From contig NZ_MNAN01000031.1 of assembly GCF_001854475.1 (NCBI RefSeq), positions 206,105 through 270,104 of the forward strand: DNA of 64,000 nt, written 5' to 3'. The first letter of the stretch is position 1. Every line of letters starts with the position of its first letter. The DNA comes from Pseudoalteromonas byunsanensis. Its GTDB lineage: Bacteria; Pseudomonadota; Gammaproteobacteria; Enterobacterales; Alteromonadaceae. The position numbers were made by a program, and so were the translations under genes. Under the pieces are notes generated by a model. It saw only the letters and a list, made by a program, of their open reading frames with translations, was not told the DNA's origin and did no database searches. Of the stretch, positions 42,449 to 52,122 are shown piece by piece.

Positions 42449-44413
42449 ATGCTAAACACATACTCTTTAGTCGCGCTGTCTACCGCGTTGCTATTATCAA
42501 CATCCTACGCGAGTGAAAACCATCACTCTGAACATGCTGACAAGATTGAGAAAATCCAAGTAACGGCCTCTCGATTAGGTCGCATTGTTACCGAATCCGC
42601 CACGCGAATTGAAATCATCAATGGCGAAGAAATTCAAGAAAAAGCCTTGATGCGACCGGGCAACATTTCCATGTTAGTCGCTGAAACAGGTGGAGTACGT
42701 GTACAAAACACTTCACCGGCACTTGGTAGCGCCAATATTCGTCTGCAGAGCTTATATGGCCGCTACACACAATTACTCAGTGATGGCTTGCCACTGTACG
42801 GAGGTTCAGTTGCCTCTATCGGTTTATTACAAATTCCACCTACCGATCTGGCCGATGTGGAAATCATTAAAGGCTCTGCATCATCACTATATGGCGGTTC
42901 CGCCCTAGGTGGAGTGGTAAACTTGATTTCTCGAACGCCCTCTGACGAGCTAGAAGCTGAGATGCTGCTCAATGCCACATCTAAAAATGGGCAGGATGTC
43001 ACCACTTACCTAGCTGCACCGATAAGTCATGGGCTCCGAGCTTCAATCACCGCCGGCGCACACCACCAGCAGCAACAAGACTTAGATGACGATGGCTGGC
43101 TAGATATGGCAAGTTATGAACGAGCCACCATTCGACCTCGCTTTTATTGGTCAGGTGGGAGCGACGCAAACCTCTACCTAACCTTCGGTGCAATGAAAGA
43201 AAAACGACAAGGCGGTACGGCTGAGGGGGCGGTAACTCCCGATGGCACTCCTTTTATACAAAATCAAGAAACATTGAGACTTGATAGTGGTTTTACCTTT
43301 GAGCAGCCAGTCGGTGACGTGCTTAATCTCAATGTCCGTGGTTCAGCGATGGAGCAGAGACACACTCATGGGTATGGCACCATAAATGAAAATGACAACC
43401 ATGATAGTTACTTACTAGAATCAAGCGTATCGGGTTACAGCACTGATATTGCCTGGCTTGTGGGTGTAGCTTACCAGTCTGAGCGCTTTAGCTCTGATGA
43501 GTTTTCAGCATTCAATTACCATTACCAAGTTCCAGGGCTATTTTCTCAAGTAGATTTTGAAGCAAGTGAAAACACATCCCTTTCATTGAGTGCTCGCACT
43601 GACTGGCATAACGAGTATGGTACACAATTTAGTCCACGAATATCTGTGCTCTATAGCCCCAATAACTGGACTGTTCGCGGTAGCTACGGCCAAGGCTTCT
43701 TTGCTCCAACCCCATTTATCGAAGATATTGAGGACGCGGGTTTATCTCGCCTTGACCCCCTCAATAACCTTGTGGAAGAGCATGCCACCACCGCGTCGAT
43801 TGATATGAGTTATGTGTTTGATAGCGTTGAAACCAGCGTCACCCTGTTCTCCTCAAACGTAGACAATGTCACTGAGCTGGAAGTTATCAACCCACTTGCT
43901 GAGTCAACAGATAAACAAGTGCGTTTGGTTAACGCGCCTGGTCAAAGTGAGATCCGCGGCGCTGAATTACTGCTACGCTACCGCTGGCATGACCTGAAAA
44001 TTACCGGCAGTTATTTATACACCGATGCGACTAAGCAGAACCTATCTGGTACGGGGCGTTTACCCTTATCGCTAACTCCAACACATTCAGCTGGTGCTGT
44101 TGTCATGTGGGAAGAACATGGTAGTCACTTGTTGGGCTTCGAAGCGTATTACACCGGCACACAGCACCTAGAGAATAACCCTTACCGTGAGAAAGGCGAC
44201 GCCTATTGGCATTTGGGATTGCTCGGTCAAATTACTTTTGGCAGCGTGAGCTACTTCGTAAACGCCGAAAACCTCCTTGATGTAAGACAGACCAAGGATG
44301 AGCGTTTGCTGCTGCCACAACAAGCGCCAAGTGGACGTTGGACAACCGACCTTTGGTCTCGCAACGACGGATTTACCGTCAACGCTGGTGTTCGTATTCA
44401 GCTAGGCCACTAA
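42449..44413 (+). CDS. TonB-dependent outer-membrane receptor
   Basis: I choose the ATG at 42449 (654 residues), with GAGG 7 nt upstream; a TTG at 42437 adds four residues. The signal peptide ends SYAS, and the mature N-terminus is His-rich (ENHHSEHADK). A TonB box-like segment (IEKIQVTASR) precedes the plug domain (about residues 45-160, with IKGSASSLYGGSALGGVVNLI), then a 22-strand-type barrel ending VRIQLGH. It imports a ligand using TonB energy. The His-rich tail and the Cys-rich neighbour suggest a metal or metal complex, but this is inference. Confidence 0.88.
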   Translation: MLNTYSLVALSTALLLSTSYASENHHSEHADKIEKIQVTASRLGRIVTESATRIEIINGEEIQEKALMRPGNISMLVAETGGVRVQNTSPALGSANIRLQSLYGRYTQLLSDGLPLYGGSVASIGLLQIPPTDLADVEIIKGSASSLYGGSALGGVVNLISRTPSDELEAEMLLNATSKNGQDVTTYLAAPISHGLRASITAGAHHQQQQDLDDDGWLDMASYERATIRPRFYWSGGSDANLYLTFGAMKEKRQGGTAEGAVTPDGTPFIQNQETLRLDSGFTFEQPVGDVLNLNVRGSAMEQRHTHGYGTINENDNHDSYLLESSVSGYSTDIAWLVGVAYQSERFSSDEFSAFNYHYQVPGLFSQVDFEASENTSLSLSARTDWHNEYGTQFSPRISVLYSPNNWTVRGSYGQGFFAPTPFIEDIEDAGLSRLDPLNNLVEEHATTASIDMSYVFDSVETSVTLFSSNVDNVTELEVINPLAESTDKQVRLVNAPGQSEIRGAELLLRYRWHDLKITGSYLYTDATKQNLSGTGRLPLSLTPTHSAGAVVMWEEHGSHLLGFEAYYTGTQHLENNPYREKGDAYWHLGLLGQITFGSVSYFVNAENLLDVRQTKDERLLLPQQAPSGRWTTDLWSRNDGFTVNAGVRIQLGH

Positions 44414-44429
44414 CCAACAGCAGCTAGAC

Positions 44430-44458
44430 AAAAAATCCCGCCAAAAAGCGGGATTTTT
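44430..44458. terminator. Bidirectional terminator between the receptor and the beta-CASP gene
   Basis: AAAAATCCCGC and GCGGGATTTTT form an 11-bp stem including the A/T runs, between two convergent genes. Confidence 0.88.
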
Positions 44459-44479
44459 AATGCTAATCAACACCAGCGT

Positions 44480-45883
44480 TCAAAATTCAAGAGTATCGCC
44501 TAAAATAGGAATTTCAGCCTTAATACCATGCAGTTGCTCAAGTTTGTCGGCCAGGCCCATAAGGGCATCCGGTTCACCATGTACCAACACCACTTTTGGG
44601 TCTGTTTTAAAGTGACTCGCCCAATCAACTAGTGCCGCCTGCCCCGCATGTGCAGAAAAGCCGTTTAAAGTTTCAATATTGGCTTTGACGATAATATCAT
44701 CACCAAACAACTTAACGTGTTGTGCTCCATCGACTAATATCCGACCCAAGGTGCCATTCGCCTGATAGCCAACAAAAATAATGGTATTACGACTATCCCA
44801 AATTCGGTGTTTAAAGTGATGGGTGATCCGTCCACCTGTACACATGCCACTGCCAGCTATGATCAAAGCGCCACTGCTTATCTTATTGATAGCCATTGAG
44901 TCTTCTGCGTCAACCATCAAGTGCAGGGTAGAGAGAAAGTTCTTTAATAACGTTTGCTCACCCGTACAAAGCTTTTTTACTCCCTCACAGTCCAGTGTTG
45001 GTAGCCACTGGTCATAAACAGAAGTGACTTCAATCGCCATTGGACTATCGAGAAAAACCTGCCAATTATCGAGATCTCCCGCCTGTTGTAGCTTGCCAAG
45101 ATAAAGTAATAGTTCCTGAGTGCGTCCCACTGCAAAAGCGGGGATCATTACATTTCCCCCTCTAACAAAAGCCTCATGCAGAATATCCTTGAGCTGGGTT
45201 TGCGTATCACCTAAAGACTTATGCTCCCGATCCCCATAGGTTCCCTCCATCAACACCATATCAGCCTCTTCCAAGCACACAGGGTCATTCATTAGCAAAG
45301 TATCGGTATTACCCAAATCGCCAGAGAACACCAATTTCTTTTGTTTGCCATTTTCAGTGACCGTCAACTCGGTAATCGCAGACCCCAGTATATGCCCTGC
45401 ATCGTGAAAACATACATATGCCCCTTCGCCAATTGCCACTCGTTGCTTATATGCAAGTGGTTTTAGGCAGTCCAATACGTTGAGTACATCCTCTTTAGAA
45501 TAATGAGCTTCGATATCAGGTAACCCCTTACGTGCACGCTTACGATTTTCCCGGCGTAAATCGTTTTCGTACAAACTCAACGCGTCAAATAGCATGATGG
45601 GTAATAGTTGCGCCGTTGCTTCGGTGCAATAGATAGGGCCTGCAAACCCTTCATGTAACAAAGACGGTAACCGACCACAGTGGTCTAAATGAACGTGAGA
45701 TAGAATGACCATGTCTATACTGCAAGGATTAAAAGCAAACTGTTCGCGGGAAATAAAGTGTTTTGCTCTCATCCCTTGATGCATACCGCAATCTAGAAGG
45801 ACCTCTCCAAGCGCATCCGAGTGAACAAGATGACATGACCCCGTAACTTCTTGCACCGCACCGTAAAATGTAACTGTTGCCAT
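44480..45883 (-). CDS. MBL-fold/beta-CASP ribonuclease-like protein
   Basis: The 467-residue protein has the metallo-beta-lactamase zinc motif SHVHLDHCG (HxHxDH) near residue 63, a second-site GDLGNTD near residue 200, and a beta-CASP domain followed by the RNA-specificity motif ('GFSAHAGQAALVDW' near residue 404). Relatives include the CPSF73-like and YsgA/YtsJ-type RNA-processing hydrolases. It probably processes RNA in the cytoplasm. It stands alone, with its own terminator. The substrate is unknown. Confidence 0.85.
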   Translation of the reverse strand: MATVTFYGAVQEVTGSCHLVHSDALGEVLLDCGMHQGMRAKHFISREQFAFNPCSIDMVILSHVHLDHCGRLPSLLHEGFAGPIYCTEATAQLLPIMLFDALSLYENDLRRENRKRARKGLPDIEAHYSKEDVLNVLDCLKPLAYKQRVAIGEGAYVCFHDAGHILGSAITELTVTENGKQKKLVFSGDLGNTDTLLMNDPVCLEEADMVLMEGTYGDREHKSLGDTQTQLKDILHEAFVRGGNVMIPAFAVGRTQELLLYLGKLQQAGDLDNWQVFLDSPMAIEVTSVYDQWLPTLDCEGVKKLCTGEQTLLKNFLSTLHLMVDAEDSMAINKISSGALIIAGSGMCTGGRITHHFKHRIWDSRNTIIFVGYQANGTLGRILVDGAQHVKLFGDDIIVKANIETLNGFSAHAGQAALVDWASHFKTDPKVVLVHGEPDALMGLADKLEQLHGIKAEIPILGDTLEF

Positions 45884-46083
45884 TGATTTCTCTCACATTT
45901 ATTCGTGGGTAAAAACCCAAAGTATGAGAGTAAGTGTAGCTAGTAAAACGCCAAGCGTTGGGAATTCAAGAGAATTATTGATTGTGACATGAGTAATAGT
46001 ATGTTTTATAAAGTGGCTTTTTGCTCATAAGCAGAAAACCGTGTACCAAACAGTACATGGAAATGTGATTTGGTGATGGGTGA

Positions 46084-46132
46084 TTTTAGCGAACCGCTTG
46101 ACTTACATAAGTAAATCAAGCGGTTACTAAAA
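46084..46132. terminator. Long hairpin, probably the original rnpB terminator
   Basis: TTTTAG, AACCGCTTGA and TTAC are mirrored by GTAA, TCAAGCGGTT and CTAAAA, giving a near-continuous stem of about 20 bp. It lies directly next to the left copy of the rnpB 3' tail, as expected if the island separated rnpB from its own terminator. Confidence 0.55.
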
Positions 46133-46135
46133 TTA

Positions 46136-46152
46136 TTGAGTCAGCCTGTAAG
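46136..46152. repeat. Left direct repeat of the rnpB island (att-like)
   Basis: TTGAGTCAGCCTGTAAG here matches TTGAGTCAGCCTATAAG at 49237-49253, 16 of 17 bases. The second copy is the 3' end of rnpB. Such a pair is what integrase-mediated insertion at an RNA gene leaves behind. Confidence 0.65.
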
Positions 46153-46403
46153 TCAACTGAATCGTCCAATGACAATCTGGATAGACTAAATACCAACATG
46201 GTTTCAGATGGTTTGGAATTTTTAAATACGAACCTGTTCCTGCACCTTCGATACAGGGGTTTATGCAAAGTCAGATAACATTGCTAATTAGATAAACAGG
46301 TCTCTCTTTGTCGATTTTGCTGCTACCAAATGTTTCTAAAGCTTAGCTCATAACTGGCTGAGGCCACTGTAATTGTTCTATAAAAACTACTAAATGCTAA
46401 GAA

Positions 46404-48206
46404 TCATAGTTCAATGTTCGACTCTAAAACTTGTTCTTTCATCCAAGAGACAGGATTCCAAGTAACAGAGTGGCGTTCTTTTAACGATTCAAGAGCACCT
46501 CCCCATTCAGTATTTATTATATGATGCTCAATAATCCCTAACAAACCATGCTTAGAACCGGGAACATTGAGTGATAGGGGGAGTTCTTGTGGTCCCAAGT
46601 CCCCATTACGCTTCTTTACATAGTACGACTCGATTATCCAAATGGTGTATAAATGCGATTGCTTTCTTAATTTTCCGAGCAAATCACTCACAATATCAAA
46701 GTGAATCAACCTCATTTTGTTAAAAGTGCCATGACTAACTTTTTTACCTTCTACGGAGCACACCAAAGAATAGTGTATCTCTTCATATATTGACTTAAAG
46801 AAAGACAAACTTGTTGGTCTCAGCTTACTGATACTGTGTTTATCCCGTAAATCAGGATCGTTTTTGATGATCCAATCATGAGCTTTCTTCAAATCATTAT
46901 AAATTGAATAATTATTTTTAGATGACCCCGCTATCTTACTTTTTACAGCCTTATTTCTTGACGATTGGGGGCTCTTTAGTATAGCTACAATTAAAATGCA
47001 TATATTCATTTGGGTAGTAGGCATAAGTTGACGCAAGGTTTTGTTTGTGAACGAAAGCATACGTGCTAACGTGCTTGCCATTGCAACCCATTCTTTTTTG
47101 AATTCGTTCTCAGGTATGCCCAACTCATTCATTAGTCCCTCAATTCGCTCATTCTCATTATTGGATGTTAGCCAATCTGTGCTGTGCGAAAAGGTGAAAA
47201 ACTCATCGCTACACAACTTAATAAGCTCATTTTCTGCAAGGAAGGAGTTAGAAAACTGATTCACCAAAATGGTATGCTGTAATTGATCCATTAACTTCTG
47301 ATCATAGTCTTTGTAGTGATGATTAACTAAACCTCCAACCACCTCAGATTTACACACTTCAAATCTATTTAAAATCCTCTCCTTTGTTGACTCTATATTT
47401 TTCCCTTTAGTTAAAGCAACCCATAGTTCTTGTTTAACTTGTTCTTCCAAAACTCGCAAATAATAAGGTATCTGATTAATCCGAAACGAATATGTATCAT
47501 CACCGGCAGCTTTTCCTTCATCAATTTCAAAGTAAAAGCGTTTAATAACTGCAGTGTTCAATTTGGCGTGTTCGTCGCTACTCATATTGAAATCAACGAT
47601 ATTATCCATGCTAGCTTGACTGGCTTTACTTGGCTCCCTGTACCTAATCAGCTCCATCCATTTCTTATTGATTAGACTTAGCTTGTGCTTAAGAACTACC
47701 AATTTAAAGCAGGATGATTTTGCTTCAACTTTATATTTCTCCTTGATTTCTTTCCCTTCCACATCTCCATCTTCATATGGTAATAGCTGTAAGATTCCCT
47801 CTATTTCTCGAGAAAGTTGAAAAGATTGATGCTCATTAGATGATCGCCCATATTCTTTTTGCAAATACGAAAGCAGCCCCCTCTCATTTAATTCATGGTC
47901 TTTAAGCTTTCGAGGATTAGATGGCTCGTATCGTGCCGGATATATGCAAAGTAAATACCGATCAAAAAGCACCCCGCTATTCTTATAACATTCATCATTT
48001 ATAAGCTCATTTTGAACATCAATACTTTGCTGTAAGAACTTTTCTCTAAAACCTTCAGGCTCCTTACCTTCTATCAGAGTAGCAATAAACTTTCGGTAAA
48101 GAGGGCTGAAGTATTCAGGCGTGTTATACCAATGCACTTCTGACTTACTAAGGTACCGAATTAGCGTTTCTTCTTTCAAATTTTCAATTGTCTTGCTCAA
48201 CGTCAT
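46404..48206 (-). CDS. Unknown 600-residue island protein
   Basis: I do not recognise this protein. It is hydrophilic, Lys/Glu/Ser-rich and without a signal peptide, TM helix or known catalytic motif that I can see. Only one moderately hydrophobic stretch (MNICILIVAIL, near residue 405) stands out, and Trp and Tyr are scattered evenly. It lies 57 bp downstream of the small HTH gene on the same strand, so the two probably form one transcript. The ATG at 48206 lacks a very strong ribosome-binding site. It is the only large gene of the rnpB island and so the likely cargo. Island cargo is often defence- or phage-related, but nothing here shows that. Confidence 0.65.
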   Translation of the reverse strand: MTLSKTIENLKEETLIRYLSKSEVHWYNTPEYFSPLYRKFIATLIEGKEPEGFREKFLQQSIDVQNELINDECYKNSGVLFDRYLLCIYPARYEPSNPRKLKDHELNERGLLSYLQKEYGRSSNEHQSFQLSREIEGILQLLPYEDGDVEGKEIKEKYKVEAKSSCFKLVVLKHKLSLINKKWMELIRYREPSKASQASMDNIVDFNMSSDEHAKLNTAVIKRFYFEIDEGKAAGDDTYSFRINQIPYYLRVLEEQVKQELWVALTKGKNIESTKERILNRFEVCKSEVVGGLVNHHYKDYDQKLMDQLQHTILVNQFSNSFLAENELIKLCSDEFFTFSHSTDWLTSNNENERIEGLMNELGIPENEFKKEWVAMASTLARMLSFTNKTLRQLMPTTQMNICILIVAILKSPQSSRNKAVKSKIAGSSKNNYSIYNDLKKAHDWIIKNDPDLRDKHSISKLRPTSLSFFKSIYEEIHYSLVCSVEGKKVSHGTFNKMRLIHFDIVSDLLGKLRKQSHLYTIWIIESYYVKKRNGDLGPQELPLSLNVPGSKHGLLGIIEHHIINTEWGGALESLKERHSVTWNPVSWMKEQVLESNIEL

Positions 48207-48263
48207 AATTCATCCCTTCAATAGGAAGCCATCACTTAACAAAAGTGATGGCTTAACCCAAAC

Positions 48264-48467
48264 TTAACCTGCGAATAACCCTTTACGACCTCTATGAGCA
48301 TCAATTCGCTTGTATATGGTACCGCTTTGAATTCCAATTTTTTTGGATATTTCAGGAACAGAATAACCTTTGTCATACAAATTTTGCAGACTAGTGTTCT
48401 GATCCTTAATTGGCATGTTGCTAAACAGCTCAGCATTGATTGTGTTTTGAATTCCAGAAAAGAACAT
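48264..48467 (-). CDS. Small helix-turn-helix protein (67 aa)
   Basis: The C-terminal part, LYDKGYSVPEISKKIGIQSG followed by TIYKRIDAHRGRKG, looks like a resolvase/Xre-type helix-turn-helix with a basic tail. GGAGAAAGAGAT precedes the ATG, a good ribosome-binding site. It probably regulates the downstream 600-residue gene or the island itself. A longer overlapping ORF in another frame was judged a shadow. Confidence 0.6.
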   Translation of the reverse strand: MFFSGIQNTINAELFSNMPIKDQNTSLQNLYDKGYSVPEISKKIGIQSGTIYKRIDAHRGRKGLFAG

Positions 48468-48802
48468 ATCTCTTTCTCCATAATAAATTTTAATAGAAAC
48501 AAGTACTGACTTAAGTAATTGTTGGCTCTTTCACATTTATAATTGCATAGCTAGAGATATTTCACATGCGACAGAATCTTATAAAAAATAACTCGACCTC
48601 TAAACCTCGAACAAAAACACCTTTTATATGATTTCAAATGGTTGGAAATTTTTGTGTTTGTACAAAACAATGTACTGCAGATACTCGGATTCATATGGGG
48701 ATATGTGAAATTTTAGAAAACCGCCTGAAAGACCGAGCGGTTACTAAAACTTTTGTAACAACTTACAATAAAACGATTACTTCCAGCGAAATAGCAAGGA
48801 CA
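48468..48802. other. AT-rich gap between the HTH gene and the integrase remnant
   Basis: It contains a hairpin at 48719-48742 (AACCGC / GCGGTT) followed by ACTAAAA, resembling the one at 46084-46132. The promoter for the HTH gene should lie near 48480-48560. No credible gene is seen; a 69-codon plus-strand ORF has no ribosome-binding site and contains the hairpin. Confidence 0.4.
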
Positions 48803-49108
48803 TTAATGATTATCAATGGTAGTCATCCGGATCAGTTCAAAGGTTAGGGCTTGCTTCATATCGTCCGTAATACTTTTTGCTTTAAATACTAGTTGTTTAG
48901 TATCTATATCGTTACGAGAACTAGCAAGTTCTTTGAGTCTATTTACATGTGGGGATATTAAATCTAATCGCTGAAGTGCGCATTGGAGGTTTTTAGTTTT
49001 GAGTGAGATTCGTATATCGGAGCCGATAAACTTACGAGGAAAGACATAGCGAAAATAAAAACGTTCGTTACGTAAGATGAGGTTTTCAGGGAGTTTTATG
49101 TGTCTCAT
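48803..49108 (-). pseudogene. Truncated phage-type integrase (N-terminal fragment)
   Basis: The 101-residue ORF starts like tyrosine integrases of the DUF6538 type: MRHIKLPENLILRNERFYFR, then a 'FPRKFIGSDIRISLKTKNLQCALQRLD' stretch. The core-binding and catalytic (R...HxxR...Y) domains are missing; a full enzyme would be about 400 residues. Its start faces rnpB, the normal position for an integrase beside its att site. It is probably an inactive remnant. Confidence 0.65.
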
Positions 49109-49193
49109 TTCGTTACCTAAGTTAGATAACGTATTGCATCAAATGGCACACTATTTGGCACAGTTTTAATTTTTTGTGCCATGAAATTAGTGG

Positions 49194-49235
49194 TTCAAGC
49201 GTAAGCACCTGATAGTTCAAATGCTTACGCTTGAA
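49194..49235 (-). terminator. Current rnpB terminator hairpin
   Basis: A perfect 14-bp inverted repeat TTCAAGCGTAAGCA / TGCTTACGCTTGAA with a 14-nt loop lies immediately after the rnpB 3' end. It would end rnpB transcription inside the island. Confidence 0.65.
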
Positions 49236-49596
<361 letters not shown>

Positions 49597-49600
49597 GCGG

Positions 49601-49606
49601 ATTATA
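49601..49606 (-). promoter_or_regulatory. -10 box of the rnpB promoter
   Basis: TATAAT on the minus strand ends about 5 bp before the predicted 5' end of rnpB. The -35 region is weak and overlaps the end of the upstream permease gene. Confidence 0.55.
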
Positions 49607-49632
49607 CGCTGAATCATGATATATGCCTATAG

Positions 49633-50829
49633 TCATCCGCGATAAATTATCTCTGCGAGAGTGGATTTTTGAGTTTGTGCTAAGTGAAATACAACCACCA
49701 AGTTCACCAATAGCAGCATCCCAGTACCTATTGCCAACACTATTGAGTTACTTACCTTAGCAATGGCAAAGGCTTCGTTTAACCAATTTGCAAAAAAAGC
49801 TGACAACAGTGTACCTGTGAGAACACCTATCAGACACACAGCAGAAAATTCCAATGTTACCGCTAGTATTTGCTGATTAGCGCTCAGTCCCAAAGCTCTG
49901 GCAATGCCCATCGACTTTTTGCGAGCAACAAAATTAAACTTCACCACGCCCCATACAGCGGCAAACACCACCAGCACAAATGCCATGATCACCGCTTTTA
50001 ATATTGCGCCCAAAGCCATTTCTTTTTGCAAACCCAATGAACGTTGTGCCAGCAAGGGTTCGTTCCGAGTGAGCAGCCGCTTTACCTCCTGAGCATAAAT
50101 CACATCTGCTAACTTTTTCTGCAATTGTTGGATGTTCTGTGCATGGCTTGTATGAACTAGCATTGACGTCCATTTCCCTAGTTTCAGCTGCGGTAACACA
50201 AGGGTAAACTTACCCCGTTGTGACTTAAAGTTGGCGCCCACCAAAGGTTTTAACACGCCAATCACAGTGTAACTCTGGCTTGAGGTTTGTATGGTTTTAC
50301 CCAAAGGTGAAGTATCTCCAAAAATCTCTGTTGCCAGTGTTTGATTGATGATTGCCAAAGTGGCTTCTTGAGCTTCTTCAGCCGTGGCTGGCACGACTTC
50401 AGAGGCTGTAAAGTTACGCCCTGCTACCAATTCTATGTCTAACGCGGGTAAAAAATGTTCATCGGCATAAAACACACTAACGGTTAGCTCGTCTTGCGCA
50501 TCGCCGCGTTTTAATGTCATCTCTGGGCCACCGCCGCCATAAGGAGTAGGCGAAGCAAAACTGACGGTATCTATCTCAGGCAAAGATAACAACGCTTCTC
50601 TATCAGCTTGCGCCTGCGCACTGTAATCCACCCCTTCTTCTAAATACTTAACCCATAATGCTATGGTGTTCGCCCCCAAATAAGGAGTTTGCTCGATGTC
50701 CTGATGGGTTTTTAGTAATACCGCCACCGCATTGACTAGAACCATCACCGCCAACGCAATAATGACCCCCATCATCGCAAAAGGTAGCTTTCGGTAACTA
50801 ATAAATTTCAGTATTGTTTTTATGTTCAT
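49633..50829 (-). CDS. FtsX/MacB-type ABC transporter permease 2 of the RiPP locus
   Basis: This 398-residue permease has an N-terminal TM helix (about residues 17-38), a periplasmic MacB-like domain (about 40-265), and three C-terminal TM helices (about 278-300, 330-350, 365-390) in the FtsX pattern. The segment 'FVARKKSMGIARALGLSANQQIL' before TM3 is typical. It is the last gene of the presumed operon, 3 bp after permease 1, and ends about 37 bp before rnpB. It would pair with the ATPase at 52.1-52.8 kb. It may export or remove a peptide, by analogy with MacB and antimicrobial-peptide efflux systems. Confidence 0.85.
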   Translation of the reverse strand: MNIKTILKFISYRKLPFAMMGVIIALAVMVLVNAVAVLLKTHQDIEQTPYLGANTIALWVKYLEEGVDYSAQAQADREALLSLPEIDTVSFASPTPYGGGGPEMTLKRGDAQDELTVSVFYADEHFLPALDIELVAGRNFTASEVVPATAEEAQEATLAIINQTLATEIFGDTSPLGKTIQTSSQSYTVIGVLKPLVGANFKSQRGKFTLVLPQLKLGKWTSMLVHTSHAQNIQQLQKKLADVIYAQEVKRLLTRNEPLLAQRSLGLQKEMALGAILKAVIMAFVLVVFAAVWGVVKFNFVARKKSMGIARALGLSANQQILAVTLEFSAVCLIGVLTGTLLSAFFANWLNEAFAIAKVSNSIVLAIGTGMLLLVNLVVVFHLAQTQKSTLAEIIYRG

Positions 50830-50832
50830 AGC

Positions 50833-52122
50833 TTACCTGCGAATATAGATGCTCTTGCTGTGACAACATTGACTGATCGGCAGCACACTTGCCAAAACCA
50901 CTCCAAGCAAACAGCATGCAGCGGCGATAATAATCGGTGTTATATCCAAACTTGCTACCTGTTGATAACTGCTGCCATAGAGCTTTTCCATGTAACTTAA
51001 GCCTAGCGCCGTTAGCAACAGCCCCAATGAGCAACCACTTAATGCCAATAAGCTCAGCTCGGCAAACAGCAAGCGAGATACATATTGCTTTGATGCGCCA
51101 AGCGCTCGATACACATTCAAAGAGCGACGCCGTGTGGCATAACTTGCAAACAACAGCGCAGCCACACACACCAAGCAAATCACTAAAAACACCACAGCTA
51201 ATATCAACAGCAGCTTACTATCACTATTAACGACCTGATTTCTCTGCAACCATTGAGCTGGAGTGAGCAACTCAAACTGATCACGCCCACGTAGCATTCT
51301 GCCTTTTAAAAATTGCTGTTCAGTATATCCTGCCAAGGCAGAACGGAATGCGGCCATGCTTTGTGTTGAGTCAAATTGAGTCCACAATTGCAGCCAAATC
51401 ATTGAGGTTGTCAGTACATCTCGAAAGCCGCTAATTGGCTCATCTCTCCAGCCAAGTAGGCGACCATGAGGCAACACGTCATTCTCAATTGCAGTATAAA
51501 AAGGTATGTATAGATCTTCCGTTGCAGCATAGGGGTCCACATGTAAATCGTACACCTTGGGTGTCATTTCAAAATCCTTAAGTACCCCCACCACGGTGTA
51601 AGCTTTACTGTCTAAATACACCAACTGTCCAACACTATCTTTTGAGTCAAATAGTACTTTATTAGCATGATGAGACAACACCACAACCGCTGTTCGATTG
51701 ATATCCTCAGCCATACTCCATGGGGCACCATACTTAAATTGAGCTCGGAAAATGCTGAAAAAGTCAGGCGTTGTGGCCCTTGTTGTCAGTTCATAAACAT
51801 AGGAAGAATCAGGCTGCTGAGCCACAAGCTTAGAGTCGTAAGTAAGCGCCCCCTTACCTTCCCCCAATAACTCTAGCAATGCCGTACCATCTTGATAGCT
51901 AAGTAACGGAGGGAGCCATTGTAAGTCTTTGTCCGGACTCCAATCATCAATAATCACATAACGTGTATTGTGTTGACCGTCAGACATGGGGTTACTCGAC
52001 ATAATATGATATACGCTGTAAGTGGTGCCAAAGGCGCCAAGGCCCGTTGCGATTAGCAACACCACCAGCACACTCACTAATGACTGCGATGTTAGATTAG
52101 AAACTAAAGTGCTTAACCGCAT
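50833..52122 (-). CDS. FtsX/MacB-type ABC transporter permease 1 of the RiPP locus
   Basis: This 429-residue permease has the same plan as its neighbour: TM1 near residues 17-40, a large periplasmic domain (about 45-300), then three TM helices (about 308-330, 355-375, 398-418). The motif 'ATRRRSLNVYRALGASKQYVSRLL' is characteristic of FtsX-type permeases. The start overlaps the end of the ATPase gene by about 10 bp, so the three genes are co-translated. The two permeases may form a heterodimer. No periplasmic adaptor gene is nearby. Confidence 0.86.
   Translation of the reverse strand: MRLSTLVSNLTSQSLVSVLVVLLIATGLGAFGTTYSVYHIMSSNPMSDGQHNTRYVIIDDWSPDKDLQWLPPLLSYQDGTALLELLGEGKGALTYDSKLVAQQPDSSYVYELTTRATTPDFFSIFRAQFKYGAPWSMAEDINRTAVVVLSHHANKVLFDSKDSVGQLVYLDSKAYTVVGVLKDFEMTPKVYDLHVDPYAATEDLYIPFYTAIENDVLPHGRLLGWRDEPISGFRDVLTTSMIWLQLWTQFDSTQSMAAFRSALAGYTEQQFLKGRMLRGRDQFELLTPAQWLQRNQVVNSDSKLLLILAVVFLVICLVCVAALLFASYATRRRSLNVYRALGASKQYVSRLLFAELSLLALSGCSLGLLLTALGLSYMEKLYGSSYQQVASLDITPIIIAAACCLLGVVLASVLPISQCCHSKSIYIRR

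Larger units (their letters stand above)
45884..46403. other. Intergenic region containing the left end of the rnpB island
   Basis: From 45884 to about 46083 nothing was recognised. A large hairpin occupies 46084-46132, immediately followed by the left repeat at 46136-46152. The rest up to the 600-residue gene shows no ORF. Confidence 0.5.

Noticed and set aside
48236..48502. 88-codon minus-strand ORF overlapping the small HTH gene
   Set aside because: The other frame has a strong ribosome-binding site and an HTH-like sequence, so this one is a shadow.
48638..48847. 69-codon plus-strand ORF in the island
   Set aside because: It has no ribosome-binding site, contains the hairpin at 48719-48742 and overlaps the integrase remnant antisense.
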